Assembly: GCA_003862155.1 (NCBI GenBank)
Contig: QOUV01000003.1
Location: forward strand, 1-64,000
Source of the DNA: Lachnospiraceae bacterium
GTDB taxonomy: Bacteria; Bacillota; Clostridia; Lachnospirales; Lachnospiraceae
Direction of reading: 5' to 3'
DNA length: 64,000 bases
Under the pieces are notes generated by a model. It saw only the letters and a list, made by a program, of their open reading frames with translations, had not been told where the DNA came from and ran no database searches. Numbering within the stretch: position 1 is the first letter of the stretch; every line of letters begins with the position of its first letter. The translations under genes and the position numbers were made by a program. Below, one piece after another: positions 42,266 through 51,579 of this stretch.

Positions 42266-44437
42266 TTATTCTTCAGGAGGAAGAGCCGGTTTGAAGAGTC
42301 TTGAGGTATATGTCTCGTTGTCTTTGCTCTCGAGATATTCGTTCGTCCTCTGAATGGCCTCTTCGCAGAATGTCATCTGGCTTCCTACAGTCTTCTGCCC
42401 TCTGCGGTCTTTTCTCTGGTAGGTCTGATCAGGCTGCAGATAGTAAGCCTTCAGATTGTCGGCCTCTTCTACCTCTAAAATATGCTTTGCACACTCCTTT
42501 AGGTCCGGATCTTCGACAGGGAATACAACTTCGACGCGGCGGTCAAGATTTCTAGGCATCCAGTCGGCCGAACCCATGTAGACCTCTTCGTCTCCATCGT
42601 TGTAAAAATAGAATATCCTGCTGTGTTCGAGGAAAGTTCCCACGATAGATGAAACTGTTATATTTTCGCTGACTCCCGGGATTCCGACCTTGAGGCAGCA
42701 GATTCCCCTGACGATAAGGTTTATCTTTACACCTGCCGCAGAAGCCTCATAGAGGCGGGCGATCATGTCTTTGTCGCAGAGCGAGTTCATCTTTGCGACG
42801 ATACGTCCCTTTCTTCCGGCCTTTGCGTGCTCGATCTCGCGGTCGATAAGCTTGTAGAAGCCGTCCCTGAGCCAGATCGGTGAGACAAGGAGTTTGTTCC
42901 AGTAAGCCGGCTCAGAGTAACCGGAAAGCATATTAAAGAGTGCCGTGGCGTCCTCTCCGATAAGCTCATTGCAGGTCAGGATACCACAGTCTGTGTATAT
43001 CTTCGCAGTCTTATCGTTGTAGTTTCCGGTACCGAGATGTACGTATCTTCTGATCCCGTCCTCATCGTCCCTTACGACTAAAGTGATCTTTGAGTGTGTC
43101 TTTAAGCCGACGAGACCATAGAGCACATGGCATCCGGCCTTCTCAAGCATCTTCGCCCAGCCGATGTTGTTTTCCTCATCGAAACGGGCTTTAAGCTCTA
43201 CCAGGACAGTAACCTGTTTGCCGAGCTCAGCTGCCTTTGCCAGAGCTGCGATAATAGGTGAGTGGCGGCTTACACGGTATAGAGTCTGCTTTATCGCAAG
43301 GACCTTCGGGTCAACTGCCGCCTGTTTTATAAAGTCTACGATCGACTCGAACGAATCGTAAGGGTGCTGGAAGAAGATGTCCTTCTTTCTTATCTCTGCG
43401 AACAGGTCGTCGCAGTCTATAAGTCTCGGCTGTACCTGCGGCGTAAACTCCTTCTCACGGAGATCGTCGTATCCGTCAAGTCCGTAGATATCCATGCATA
43501 CCGTAAGATCCATTGGTCCGTGGATCGGATAGATGGCCTCCTGTGACACATGGAAATTTTTCTTTAAAGTGTTAAGGAGCCTCTTGTCCATATTTTCTTC
43601 GACGTCGAGCCTTATAACTTCGCCCCAGGCACGCTTTTTAAGCTGCTTTTCCATCTCCTTCATCAGATCCGACGTCTCTTCCTCGTCGAGTTCAAAGTCG
43701 GCATTTCTCATGACTCTGTAAGGAAAAGCACAGAGAACATTGTAATTGAGGAAGAGCTTCGACATGTTCTTCTCGATGATCTGGTCAAGCAGGATGAAAT
43801 CTGATTCCTTATCTGAATCTGAAGGAAGGGCTATAAGTCTCGGGAGAACAGACGGCACTGCAACAGTGGCGAAGGAGATGTCTCCTTCCTTCTCCGCATC
43901 CTTTAAAAGCCTCGAGCCATTTTTACCAGGAGTGATAAGGGCTGCTATGTTTAACGACTTGTTTGGTATATGTGGGAAAGGACGGGACGAATCTACAGCC
44001 AGAGGCGTAAGTACCGGGAACACATTCTCTTTGAAGTATGTGTCAACATATTTGGACTGCTCGTCATTTAAGTCTTCGTATGAATCAACAAGCTTTACAC
44101 CATTTTTCTCGAGAGCCGGAAGCAGCGCACGGTTTAATGTGGTATACTGCCTGTCAATAAACTCGTGGGTTACAGTGCGGAGCGCGTCGAGCTGTTCCTT
44201 AGCCGTCATTCCTGCGAGGTCTTTTTTCTTGTAGCCGGCATGGACCATATCGACGAGCGAAGCGACACGGACCATAAAAAACTCGTCGAGGTTTGAAGCC
44301 GTGATGCTTAGGAATTTGAAGCGGTCCAGAAGAGGAAGTTTCGGGTCCCTGGCCTCGTTTAAGATTCTCTCGTTGAACATCATCCACGAAAGCTCTCTGT
44401 TTTCGTAGTATTCTGGATCTTTAAAATCTACTGCCAT
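42266..44437 (-). CDS. ppk1: Polyphosphate kinase 1
   Basis: A 723-residue PPK1 making polyphosphate from ATP. N-domain YENRELSWMMFNERIL, catalytic phospholipase-D-like domains with the phospho-accepting His in LKTHSKITLVV and the second conserved His in FLEHSRIFYFYN. Followed two bases upstream in transcription order by ppx. Confidence 0.96.
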   Translation of the reverse strand: MAVDFKDPEYYENRELSWMMFNERILNEARDPKLPLLDRFKFLSITASNLDEFFMVRVASLVDMVHAGYKKKDLAGMTAKEQLDALRTVTHEFIDRQYTTLNRALLPALEKNGVKLVDSYEDLNDEQSKYVDTYFKENVFPVLTPLAVDSSRPFPHIPNKSLNIAALITPGKNGSRLLKDAEKEGDISFATVAVPSVLPRLIALPSDSDKESDFILLDQIIEKNMSKLFLNYNVLCAFPYRVMRNADFELDEEETSDLMKEMEKQLKKRAWGEVIRLDVEENMDKRLLNTLKKNFHVSQEAIYPIHGPMDLTVCMDIYGLDGYDDLREKEFTPQVQPRLIDCDDLFAEIRKKDIFFQHPYDSFESIVDFIKQAAVDPKVLAIKQTLYRVSRHSPIIAALAKAAELGKQVTVLVELKARFDEENNIGWAKMLEKAGCHVLYGLVGLKTHSKITLVVRDDEDGIRRYVHLGTGNYNDKTAKIYTDCGILTCNELIGEDATALFNMLSGYSEPAYWNKLLVSPIWLRDGFYKLIDREIEHAKAGRKGRIVAKMNSLCDKDMIARLYEASAAGVKINLIVRGICCLKVGIPGVSENITVSSIVGTFLEHSRIFYFYNDGDEEVYMGSADWMPRNLDRRVEVVFPVEDPDLKECAKHILEVEEADNLKAYYLQPDQTYQRKDRRGQKTVGSQMTFCEEAIQRTNEYLESKDNETYTSRLFKPALPPEE

Positions 44438-44438
44438 A

Positions 44439-45968
44439 TCATATCTCCTTCTTGTCCCTTATCTCAGGTCTTATTCCAAATACTTCAGTGAAGAATGCTG
44501 CCTTATCTTCAAAGTAGCTCTTCTCGAGATTCAGTGGAAGCTTCGAGGAAACCGAGATAAAGAGCCTGTCTCCGCGCATTCTGATCTTTAAATCCTTGAA
44601 CTTCTGCTTGTGGCTCGAATCCATCGCATTGCAGACGCGAAGTATTGCCATAAGTTTTAAAAATACTATATATTCGTCTTCAGTAAGTTCATTTTCAAAT
44701 CTCGAATACCTCAAGTCCTTCTCATGGTGATACCTTGAGATCAGCGCGATGAGCTTTCTCTCGTCGTGAGTGATGCCTAAGATCTCTGACGACATTATGA
44801 CAGAATAGGAATTCAAAGCCGCAACTGAGAGGCTTAAGTGTTTGCCACAGTCATGAAGGATGGCAGCGACTCTGACTAAAAGCCTGTCCCTCTTCTCAAG
44901 CCCGCTCTTCTTGTAGACCGCGTCAAAAAGAGCTGCTGTCATACGGTCCATCATTTTGATATGCGGTTTATAGCTTCCACACCTTCCCGCGATAAAATAG
45001 GCTGCACTTATCACATCGGCCTCAAAGTCGTGATCAGGCTTCATGGTCCCGACACGGTAAAGGCTGTTTAAGGTAATTCCGTCGTGAATTGAAATACCCG
45101 GAGCCGTGATCATTTTGCACTCTGTCTGTATGATCATAGCATCGTATAAAAGCAGGAAAGGGATGACCATATCGTCAGGGTCGTTTATATTAAATCTCTT
45201 GAACGTATCCTTGAAATAGTTCTCGTCACCGAGTTCTTTCATAAATGAGACAGCCTTAGCCCTTTCCACAGGCTTATTCAGGAAATCCTTCTCACCAAAG
45301 AGGTTTACGATATTTGAAAAATTGTCGTTTAAAAGAATAAGATATTCCGTTCCCTTATCCGGCAGGTACATATGGAAAAAGTTATCGGTCTCTTTGATTA
45401 TCATCTCGAGGACCTGCTGTCTGCCATCAGCCTTCTGCGACAGCGCGATAAGGTTTTCTCTGACCTCACCAGCGCCAAACATAATATGCTGCGTAGTCAG
45501 AAGCTTTCCCTCTTTAAAGAGTGTAAGCTGAATTGAAGAGCCTCCGATATCAGCCATCAGAGCCGATTTTTCTATCATTTTTGAAAAATCAGGACGGGCG
45601 GCCAGTGCCTGGTAGCTGTAGAAACGCTGCTGTGAATTCGTAAGGAGCTTTACAAAAATGCCGCAGTGTATTTTAATACGGTCAAAAAGTATCAGATAGT
45701 TCGAAGCCTCCGTCAGAGCGGACACCGCAAAAGCCTGATAGAAATCCACTTTAAATTCTTCCAGCGCGCGCTTCATGTCCGTCAGAGCCTTTATAATGGC
45801 ATCAAAGGTATCTGCCGTTATCTTTTTAAAATTATAGATATCGTGTGATACCTGGACCGGCATCCTCATCTCATCGAGTTCCTTTAATGTGCCGTTCTTC
45901 ACCTCATAAATGCGAAGTGAAATCTCGTATGTTCCGATGTAAATTGATCCGTACTTTTTTACCTTCAT
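44439..45968 (-). CDS. ppx: Ppx/GppA exopolyphosphatase-like protein with HD domain
   Basis: A 509-residue protein. The N-terminal actin-like fold shows IYIGTYEISLRIYEV (a diverged form of the usual DIGSNS motif), and ADIGGSSIQLTLF later. The C-terminal half has an HD region (AAILHDCGKHLSLS; ISRYHHEKDLRY). Adjacent to ppk1, pointing to polyphosphate or (p)ppGpp turnover. The altered first motif makes activity less certain. Confidence 0.85.
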   Translation of the reverse strand: MKVKKYGSIYIGTYEISLRIYEVKNGTLKELDEMRMPVQVSHDIYNFKKITADTFDAIIKALTDMKRALEEFKVDFYQAFAVSALTEASNYLILFDRIKIHCGIFVKLLTNSQQRFYSYQALAARPDFSKMIEKSALMADIGGSSIQLTLFKEGKLLTTQHIMFGAGEVRENLIALSQKADGRQQVLEMIIKETDNFFHMYLPDKGTEYLILLNDNFSNIVNLFGEKDFLNKPVERAKAVSFMKELGDENYFKDTFKRFNINDPDDMVIPFLLLYDAMIIQTECKMITAPGISIHDGITLNSLYRVGTMKPDHDFEADVISAAYFIAGRCGSYKPHIKMMDRMTAALFDAVYKKSGLEKRDRLLVRVAAILHDCGKHLSLSVAALNSYSVIMSSEILGITHDERKLIALISRYHHEKDLRYSRFENELTEDEYIVFLKLMAILRVCNAMDSSHKQKFKDLKIRMRGDRLFISVSSKLPLNLEKSYFEDKAAFFTEVFGIRPEIRDKKEI

Positions 45969-45990
45969 ATATACCCCATTTTTTAGTGAA

Positions 45991-47121
45991 TCAATAGTTG
46001 CCCAAAATCTTCAGATCATTGGTCTCGCATCTGAGTCCCAACAGTGCATTGACAACGCCCTCGTCTAAAAGATTGCCTTCAAAATCCACAAAGAACCGGT
46101 ACTCCCACGGCCTTCCCTTTAGCGGCCTCGACTCGATCCGGCTCATGTTGAGCCCATTGAATGCGAAATGTGTAAGTATCTGATACAGGCTTCCCTCTTC
46201 GTTCGGAAGGGTAAAACAGATTGAAATATTTTTCGCATCGCGGCGGAATATCTTCTTGGCCGAGACTATAAGGAATCTGGTCTCATTGTCTTTTACATCC
46301 TGAATGGCAGAATCAATGACTTTAAGTCCATAGAGATCAGCGTTAATGCTTCCCGCTATCGCTGCCTCAGACGGATCGTTGTCATCCTTTACCTTCTTCG
46401 CGGCGACCGCGGTATTTGTGGTACTGACCGAAGTGAACTGCTCGTGCTGCCTCAGATAGTCAGCGCACTGCATCAGGGCCTGCGGGTGCGAGTAGACTCT
46501 CTTTATCGTATCGATCGTCGCATCCTTTGTACTAAGGAGAGCGTGATCGATCTTTATGACCTTCTCTCCGATTATCGCGCAGTCGTATTCATTTAAAAGA
46601 TCAAGATTCTGACTGACTGTCCCGGCTGTCGAGTTTTCGATCGGAAGCACCGCGAAATCCGCCCTGTTCTCCCTCAAGGCATCCATGGCTTCTCTCCAGG
46701 TAGCCACATGGAACGAATCGACGTCTTTTCCAAAGACATCGTTTGTCGCAGCCTGGCTGTAAGCGCCCTCGACACCCTGATATACGACTTTCGCATTCGT
46801 CAGGTTAAACGAATTTACACAGGTAAATCCGCTGTCCTCTCCGATTCCGTTTTCAGCGAGCATCTGGTACTGCTTTTTTCTGCTGATAGACATTATCAGT
46901 GAAAAAAATTCACGAATTCCAAGTTCTAAGAACTCGTCCTTCACGCCCTCTGTCAGATGTGAAAGCTTCGCTTCCTCTCTGCCTTTGTCGAGAACCGGTC
47001 TGTGATGGGCTATCTTGTAATCAGCCACCTCACACGCGAGTCTGAGCCTTTTTTTGAACAGATTGAGAAGCTGTTCGTCAACGCCGTCAATATCTTCTCT
47101 TATCTTTGTTAAATCTTCCAT
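45991..47121 (-). CDS. pheA: Bifunctional chorismate mutase/prephenate dehydratase
   Basis: A 376-residue P-protein for phenylalanine synthesis. Residues 1-about 90: AroQ chorismate mutase (REDIDGVDEQLLNLFKKRLRLA). Residues about 110-290: prephenate dehydratase (VYQGVEGAYSQAA, the TRFLIVS motif). The C-terminal ACT domain has EGSLYQILTHFAFNGLNM and IESRP, the site of phenylalanine feedback. Confidence 0.95.
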   Translation of the reverse strand: MEDLTKIREDIDGVDEQLLNLFKKRLRLACEVADYKIAHHRPVLDKGREEAKLSHLTEGVKDEFLELGIREFFSLIMSISRKKQYQMLAENGIGEDSGFTCVNSFNLTNAKVVYQGVEGAYSQAATNDVFGKDVDSFHVATWREAMDALRENRADFAVLPIENSTAGTVSQNLDLLNEYDCAIIGEKVIKIDHALLSTKDATIDTIKRVYSHPQALMQCADYLRQHEQFTSVSTTNTAVAAKKVKDDNDPSEAAIAGSINADLYGLKVIDSAIQDVKDNETRFLIVSAKKIFRRDAKNISICFTLPNEEGSLYQILTHFAFNGLNMSRIESRPLKGRPWEYRFFVDFEGNLLDEGVVNALLGLRCETNDLKILGNY

Positions 47122-47151
47122 TCTTTTTCCTTTAAATTTATGTAAAATCTT

Positions 47152-47709
47152 TTATCGTTCTGATTTCATAAGGATAGGTTCGAGCCTGTTTCTCGCCATA
47201 AAAAACACCCTGTCTATAACTGCGAAACAGAATTCGACTGCCACGACAAAGAGCAGGATAAGCGCCCATTTGTAATCCATTTTATTAAAATTTGCGATAG
47301 CTTTCGCGGAAAAAATACCGGTCACGCCTGCCACGGATATTGCTATAAAAAAAAGCCCCCAAAAAAGAGCATTGAAAACAAGGCACTTAAGCCCCCAGTA
47401 TTTGAGCATTCCCTTATCATAGAAATGCCTCTCTATGACCTGCGCCAGTATCAGGTAGAGTGCTATACCAACATAGGTAAAAATAATGCCCTTCCGTGGC
47501 GACAGGAAAAGTCCCAGGATAGCACCAGCCGCAAGGGCCGCTATCCCGAACTTAAGTCCCGAAAAGCTGTATGCAAATGCCGTAAAGCAGGCCGCTATTA
47601 TCAGGAGGAACAGTGTAGATGTGGAAAAAACGTTAGTCAAAAGAATACAGATGACTGCAAGCGCTGTGAACACTCCTCCTCTTGCTACAGATGTCGAGCT
47701 TACATGCAT
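47152..47709 (-). CDS. Polytopic membrane protein of unknown function
   Basis: A 185-residue protein with about five hydrophobic helices ([82 protein letters not shown]). It resembles small ECF-S/DUF2232-type transport components by topology only. It overlaps the DnaJ-like gene by 10 bp, which suggests joint function. Confidence 0.75.
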   Translation of the reverse strand: MHVSSTSVARGGVFTALAVICILLTNVFSTSTLFLLIIAACFTAFAYSFSGLKFGIAALAAGAILGLFLSPRKGIIFTYVGIALYLILAQVIERHFYDKGMLKYWGLKCLVFNALFWGLFFIAISVAGVTGIFSAKAIANFNKMDYKWALILLFVVAVEFCFAVIDRVFFMARNRLEPILMKSER

Positions 47710-48164
47710 GTGCAGAGATCACCTCCCATTGCCTCACAGCATTTGTCAGAGCACCAGAGTGTGCAGCAGGCATCGCACATGTCGCAGTCGCTGCTGCCCC
47801 TGTACGGATCTCTGCCGTTTCTCTGTCCATAGTAGGCGTAACCACGATCCTGGTAATTCGGATTGCTGTATCCGCCGCCGTTGTAATTGCCGTTGTTGTA
47901 GTTTCCGTTGTTATAACTGCCATTGTAGCCGCCATTAGAGTTTGACTGTCCACTCCCATAGTAGCCGCGCTGTCCGCTCCTGCGCTCCTTCATGATCTCT
48001 TCATAAGCTTCCTGAACCTGCTTGAACTTCTCTTCAGCCAGGTCCTTAAGCGGGTTATTCGCATTCGCATCGGGATGGTACTTTCTGCTTAATTCTCTGT
48101 ATGCGTGCTTTATCTCTTCGTCAGTCGCATTCGGGGAAACCCCGAGTACATCATATGGATTCAT
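47700..48164 (-). CDS. DnaJ-domain protein with Gly/Asn linker and Cys-rich tail
   Basis: A 154-residue protein. J domain residues 1-65 with [17 protein letters not shown] and the HPD motif in [15 protein letters not shown]. Then a Gly/Asn/Tyr low-complexity linker and a tail with nine cysteines ([27 protein letters not shown]) that probably binds metal. It is not the zinc-finger DnaJ. Overlaps DUF5685 by 14 bp. Confidence 0.87.
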   Translation of the reverse strand: MNPYDVLGVSPNATDEEIKHAYRELSRKYHPDANANNPLKDLAEEKFKQVQEAYEEIMKERRSGQRGYYGSGQSNSNGGYNGSYNNGNYNNGNYNGGGYSNPNYQDRGYAYYGQRNGRDPYRGSSDCDMCDACCTLWCSDKCCEAMGGDLCTCM

Positions 48165-48981
48165 TTAATTCCTCCGTCAATTTGTCAAATCTGTTCCAAA
48201 CACCTGCATATATAATATTTCTTAAGATTCCGACATTGTCTACAGCCGGAAGCATCTCAAAAGCTTCTGCTGAAGCTGAAATATTTTCATAGAGAACAGG
48301 CTTTGCCTTCTCTAAAACCGCCTTCTTTGACGACTCATTGGAAAATGGGTTGAATTCGCCGTGTTTTCTGTCCTTCTCCCAATCGTCGACTGCGTCCATC
48401 ACATAGATAAACTTCCCCAGGAAAAATCCCATCTGTCTTAAATCCTGCGCAAAAATATCGTCCTTCCAGACAAATATCTCGCCTAAGGCATTTCCGAAGT
48501 GCTCACTTAAGGATTCAATATCACAGCTCTTTTCCTGTTCCAGTTCGTGAAGCGCTTTAAGCTCAGCTGAAAGGGTCCCCGCCTGTCTCGGATAGGCTTC
48601 CATCGCAGCTTTCGCTCTCTTCCTGTACACAAAGCTCATCGCCGAAGCACCAGCTTTTCCTGAATCTGCCTTGTCATCCTCAAAGTGAAGATACCCAAGC
48701 AGAATGCTCATAGAAGCTGCATACTCATCTGCCTCTGATTCAGTCCTCCTCTGCTTTCTAAGCGGGTGTGCTATGCACCTCGAACGATAGTCTGTAGTCT
48801 TTAAGTCATATACAGAGGTAAGAAGCAGCTTTAAGAAAGTCAGGTCGTATGATAAGAGCAGTTCAGAACTTACACCGTAATTTTTCTTAAGGCTCCTGCA
48901 GAGCCCGCAGTAATAGCGCCTGTAAAGATCGTATTCTTTTATCTTAAGCTCTGGTTTTCGGACGCGGACATAGCCGAACAC
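48151..48981 (-). CDS. DUF5685-family protein
   Basis: A 276-residue protein from a GTG start with GGAGG upstream. Conserved [17 protein letters not shown] at residues 22-38, then [13 protein letters not shown]; mostly helical. DUF5685 genes commonly precede a DnaJ-like gene with a Cys-rich tail in Clostridia. Function unknown. Confidence 0.82.
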   Translation of the reverse strand: MFGYVRVRKPELKIKEYDLYRRYYCGLCRSLKKNYGVSSELLLSYDLTFLKLLLTSVYDLKTTDYRSRCIAHPLRKQRRTESEADEYAASMSILLGYLHFEDDKADSGKAGASAMSFVYRKRAKAAMEAYPRQAGTLSAELKALHELEQEKSCDIESLSEHFGNALGEIFVWKDDIFAQDLRQMGFFLGKFIYVMDAVDDWEKDRKHGEFNPFSNESSKKAVLEKAKPVLYENISASAEAFEMLPAVDNVGILRNIIYAGVWNRFDKLTEELNESI

Positions 48982-49050
48982 TTCAAACCTCCTGTTTGTT
49001 TATTAAGAATAATAATACCACAATATCGTGGAATTTTGTATATATTTTTG

Positions 49051-50073
49051 TTATTGTGCCTTCTCGTAATCATAGAGCCTGTCAACATTATCTGACTTCG
49101 TAATTTTTCCGTCAGTACTTACAAAGACGGCTTCGACGCCCTCTGTCTTATTTACGAATTCAAGTCCTTTTTTAAGTCCCATGGCAAATACTGTTGTGGA
49201 GAGAGCGTCTGCCTTGGTAGACTGTTTCGTAAAGATGGTGACCGAATCGAGTCCGTTGTCATACGGATAGCCGTTCTTTATATCTAAGATATGGTGGTAT
49301 ATCCTGCCATTTTTCTTAAAATACCTCTGATAGGTTCCACTTGTGACTACCGAAATATTTTTTGCCTTTACAGTAAAAAGTGCCTCTCCGTTTTCTGAAA
49401 ACGGTTTCTGGACACCAACCGTGTAGGACTCGTTGTTCGGACGTTTCCCGATAAGGAGCACATTTCCGCCAAGATTTATAATGCCGTTTTTTGCGCCAAG
49501 CTTCTCTAGACGGGCCTTCATCTTATCGGCGATAAAGCCCTTCGCAATGCCGCCCAGATCGATACGGGCCTTCGGGTCCTTAAGCCTTACCTTATTCCCG
49601 TCGATTTCAACATTTCTATAATCTATATGCTTTCTGGCCTCTTCTATAGCTGCTTTATCAGGAATTGTCCCGGTGTTATTCTTAAAATCCCAGAGGCTCG
49701 AGAGTGTCCCCACGGTCAGGTCGAAGACTCCGCCGGAGCTCTTCGAGTAGCTGTATGCCTGCTTTATCGCCTCAACCGTATCAGAATGGACCTTAACCCA
49801 TTTCCCACTGGCAGTGTTTATCTTTGAGATGTCGCTGCCGCTTTTCTTGTCCGAGAGCAGGTTCTCGTAACGGTCCGCCATCTTAAACATCTCATCCAGC
49901 CGCTTATCCGCGACCGCCCCATCCCCATATAATGTGATCGATATCACAGTATCGAAATAGATGCCTGACCTGCTGTGTGGAGTCATCGCTATCGGCCCAC
50001 CAGTACATGACATTAGAGGGACCGACAGAGTATAAATTATTATCGCTGTTAAAAGAATGCGTATTTTTTTCAT
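49051..50073 (-). CDS. apbE: FAD:protein FMN transferase ApbE (lipoprotein)
   Basis: I prefer ATG 50073 (340 aa) over 50088: it directly follows a promoter -10 box. A lipoprotein signal ends VPLMSC. Family motifs are RIDLGGIAKGFIADKM, NLGGNVLLIG and KADALSTTVFAMG. ApbE links FMN to Thr in S(T)GAT-type sites, and RnfG (SGATIT) and RnfD (SGATPL) encoded about 6 kb away are the obvious substrates. Confidence 0.93.
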   Translation of the reverse strand: MKKIRILLTAIIIYTLSVPLMSCTGGPIAMTPHSRSGIYFDTVISITLYGDGAVADKRLDEMFKMADRYENLLSDKKSGSDISKINTASGKWVKVHSDTVEAIKQAYSYSKSSGGVFDLTVGTLSSLWDFKNNTGTIPDKAAIEEARKHIDYRNVEIDGNKVRLKDPKARIDLGGIAKGFIADKMKARLEKLGAKNGIINLGGNVLLIGKRPNNESYTVGVQKPFSENGEALFTVKAKNISVVTSGTYQRYFKKNGRIYHHILDIKNGYPYDNGLDSVTIFTKQSTKADALSTTVFAMGLKKGLEFVNKTEGVEAVFVSTDGKITKSDNVDRLYDYEKAQ

Positions 50074-50079
50074 AAGTTG

Positions 50080-50108
50080 ATTATACATTAGATCAGCTGT
50101 CTTAGCAA
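50080..50108 (-). promoter_or_regulatory. apbE promoter, predicted leaderless transcript
   Basis: Minus-strand TTGCTA (50103-50108), 17 bp, TATAAT (50080-50085). The start would fall at or next to the ATG at 50073; no ribosome site is visible between them. Confidence 0.55.
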
Positions 50109-50116
50109 AATTTTAT

Positions 50117-50147
50117 TAAAAAAAGCCCATGCAGCGAATGCATGGGC
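50117..50147 (-). terminator. Terminator of the glutathione peroxidase gene
   Basis: GCCCATGCA/TGCATGGGC perfect 9-bp stem with GCGAA loop, followed on the minus strand by TTTTTTTAAT. Confidence 0.88.
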
Positions 50148-50171
50148 CATAAAACAGACTAAAAATATATA

Positions 50172-50714
50172 TCAAAGCTTAGCTTTAACAGCTGACTCAA
50201 CTACCTTCATATCCTCTGTAGGCTCGAAACGCTCAACGACGTTTCCCTCGCGGTCTACAAGGAACTTAGTGAAGTTCCACTTGATCTTCGGGTTATTCTT
50301 ATAGTCCTTGTCTACCTTGTGCAGAAGAGCTGACATAGCGAGTGCCTTCGCGCCCTTGCCGAAGCCCCTGAATCCCTGCTGGGACTTCAAATATGTGTAG
50401 AGAGGAAGCTCGTTAGAACCATTGACATCTGATTTCTTCATCTGAGGGAACTTGGTGTTGTACTTTAAGGTACAGAACTCGTGGATCTCCTCGTCTGTTC
50501 CGGGAGTCTGTCCTGCAAACTGATTGCAGGGGATATCTAAGATCTCAAATCCCTGATCGTGGTACTTCTCGTACATGCTCTCCAAGTCCTTGTACTGTGG
50601 AGTAAAGCCGCAGCCTGTAGCCGTGTTTACAACGAGGACAACCCTGCCCTTGAAGTCAGACATAGGAACATCTTCACCCTTAGCGTTCTTTACTGAATAA
50701 TCGTAAAATCCCAT
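50172..50714 (-). CDS. Glutathione peroxidase family protein (Cys type)
   Basis: A 180-residue thiol peroxidase from ATG 50714 (AAGGAGG eight bases upstream; an earlier in-frame TTG is less likely). The tetrad is visible: Cys in NTATGCGFTPQY, Gln in IPCNQFAGQTPG, Trp/Asn in IKWNFTKFLVD. The peroxidatic residue is Cys, not selenocysteine. In anaerobes these use thioredoxin. Confidence 0.94.
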   Translation of the reverse strand: MGFYDYSVKNAKGEDVPMSDFKGRVVLVVNTATGCGFTPQYKDLESMYEKYHDQGFEILDIPCNQFAGQTPGTDEEIHEFCTLKYNTKFPQMKKSDVNGSNELPLYTYLKSQQGFRGFGKGAKALAMSALLHKVDKDYKNNPKIKWNFTKFLVDREGNVVERFEPTEDMKVVESAVKAKL

Positions 50715-50820
50715 AACCAAAACCTCCTTGAAAAAATTTTACCGGCAATTTTTATTATTGATTTTGTACAATTTGATTGTATCAAATATATTTTATATGT
50801 CAAGCAGAAATTCATAAAAT

Positions 50821-50848
50821 TTGTATCTTTTTTAAAATAATGTATAAT
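50821..50848 (+). promoter_or_regulatory. Promoter of the hypB pair
   Basis: TTGTAT (50821-50826), 16 bp, TATAAT (50843-50848), about 48 bp before the first hypB start. Confidence 0.6.
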
Positions 50849-50895
50849 AGTAGGGTATCTATTCAACCTAAATCAATTACAGCAGGAAGAACGAA

Positions 50896-51579
50896 ATGAG
50901 TAACAGAGATTTTGAAATTCTTGAAACAAAGGAGAGAGTCATAGAAGACAACGACAAAGTTGCCGCTGAAGTCAGAAGCTCTATGAAGTCTAAGGGCATA
51001 TTTTTTGTAAATCTTATGTCTTCTCCGGGCGCAGGCAAGACCACTACCCTTGTCCGCACTATAAAAGCACTGAAAGACGAATACCGTATCGGAGTTATGG
51101 AAGCCGATGTCGACAGCGATGTCGATGCGAAGACAGTTGCAGACGCCGGAGCCAAGGTCATACAGCTTCACACCGGAGGCTCCTGCCATATGGACGCCGA
51201 TATGACTAAGCGTGGGCTTGAGGGACTCGGATTAGACGACCTCGACATTGTCTTCCTTGAAAACGTCGGAAACCTCGTCTGCCCGGCCGAATTCGACGTC
51301 GGACAGAATAAAGAAGTCGTAATCCTCTCTGTTCCAGAGGGAGACGACAAGCCGCTTAAATACCCTCTGATGTTTAAGGTCGCTGATATTTTACTTGTGA
51401 ACAAGTTCGATACCAGAGCCGTCTTCGATTTCAGTATCAACAAGCTCTGCGACAGCTTGAATTTCGCTAACCCGGCACTAAAAGTCATCCCGATATCCGC
51501 GAAGACAGGTGACGGTTTCGACGAGTGGATCAGCTGGCTTAAAAGACAGGCAGCCCTTGCAAAGGAGGCAGACAAGTGA
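50896..51579 (+). CDS. hypB: HypB-family nickel-insertion GTPase, copy 1
   Basis: A 227-residue SIMIBI-class GTPase. P-loop SSPGAGKTT, GTP-dependent metal site with Cys-His in GGSCHMDADM and Cys in NLVCPAEFD, G4-type VNKFD. No His-rich N-terminus. HypB delivers nickel to NiFe-hydrogenase large subunits, usually with HypA, which is not encoded here. Overlaps copy 2 by 4 bp. Confidence 0.9.
   Translation: MSNRDFEILETKERVIEDNDKVAAEVRSSMKSKGIFFVNLMSSPGAGKTTTLVRTIKALKDEYRIGVMEADVDSDVDAKTVADAGAKVIQLHTGGSCHMDADMTKRGLEGLGLDDLDIVFLENVGNLVCPAEFDVGQNKEVVILSVPEGDDKPLKYPLMFKVADILLVNKFDTRAVFDFSINKLCDSLNFANPALKVIPISAKTGDGFDEWISWLKRQAALAKEADK

Noticed and set aside
50172-50714. Selenocysteine in the glutathione peroxidase
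   Set aside because: The peroxidatic codon is an ordinary Cys codon; no in-frame TGA.
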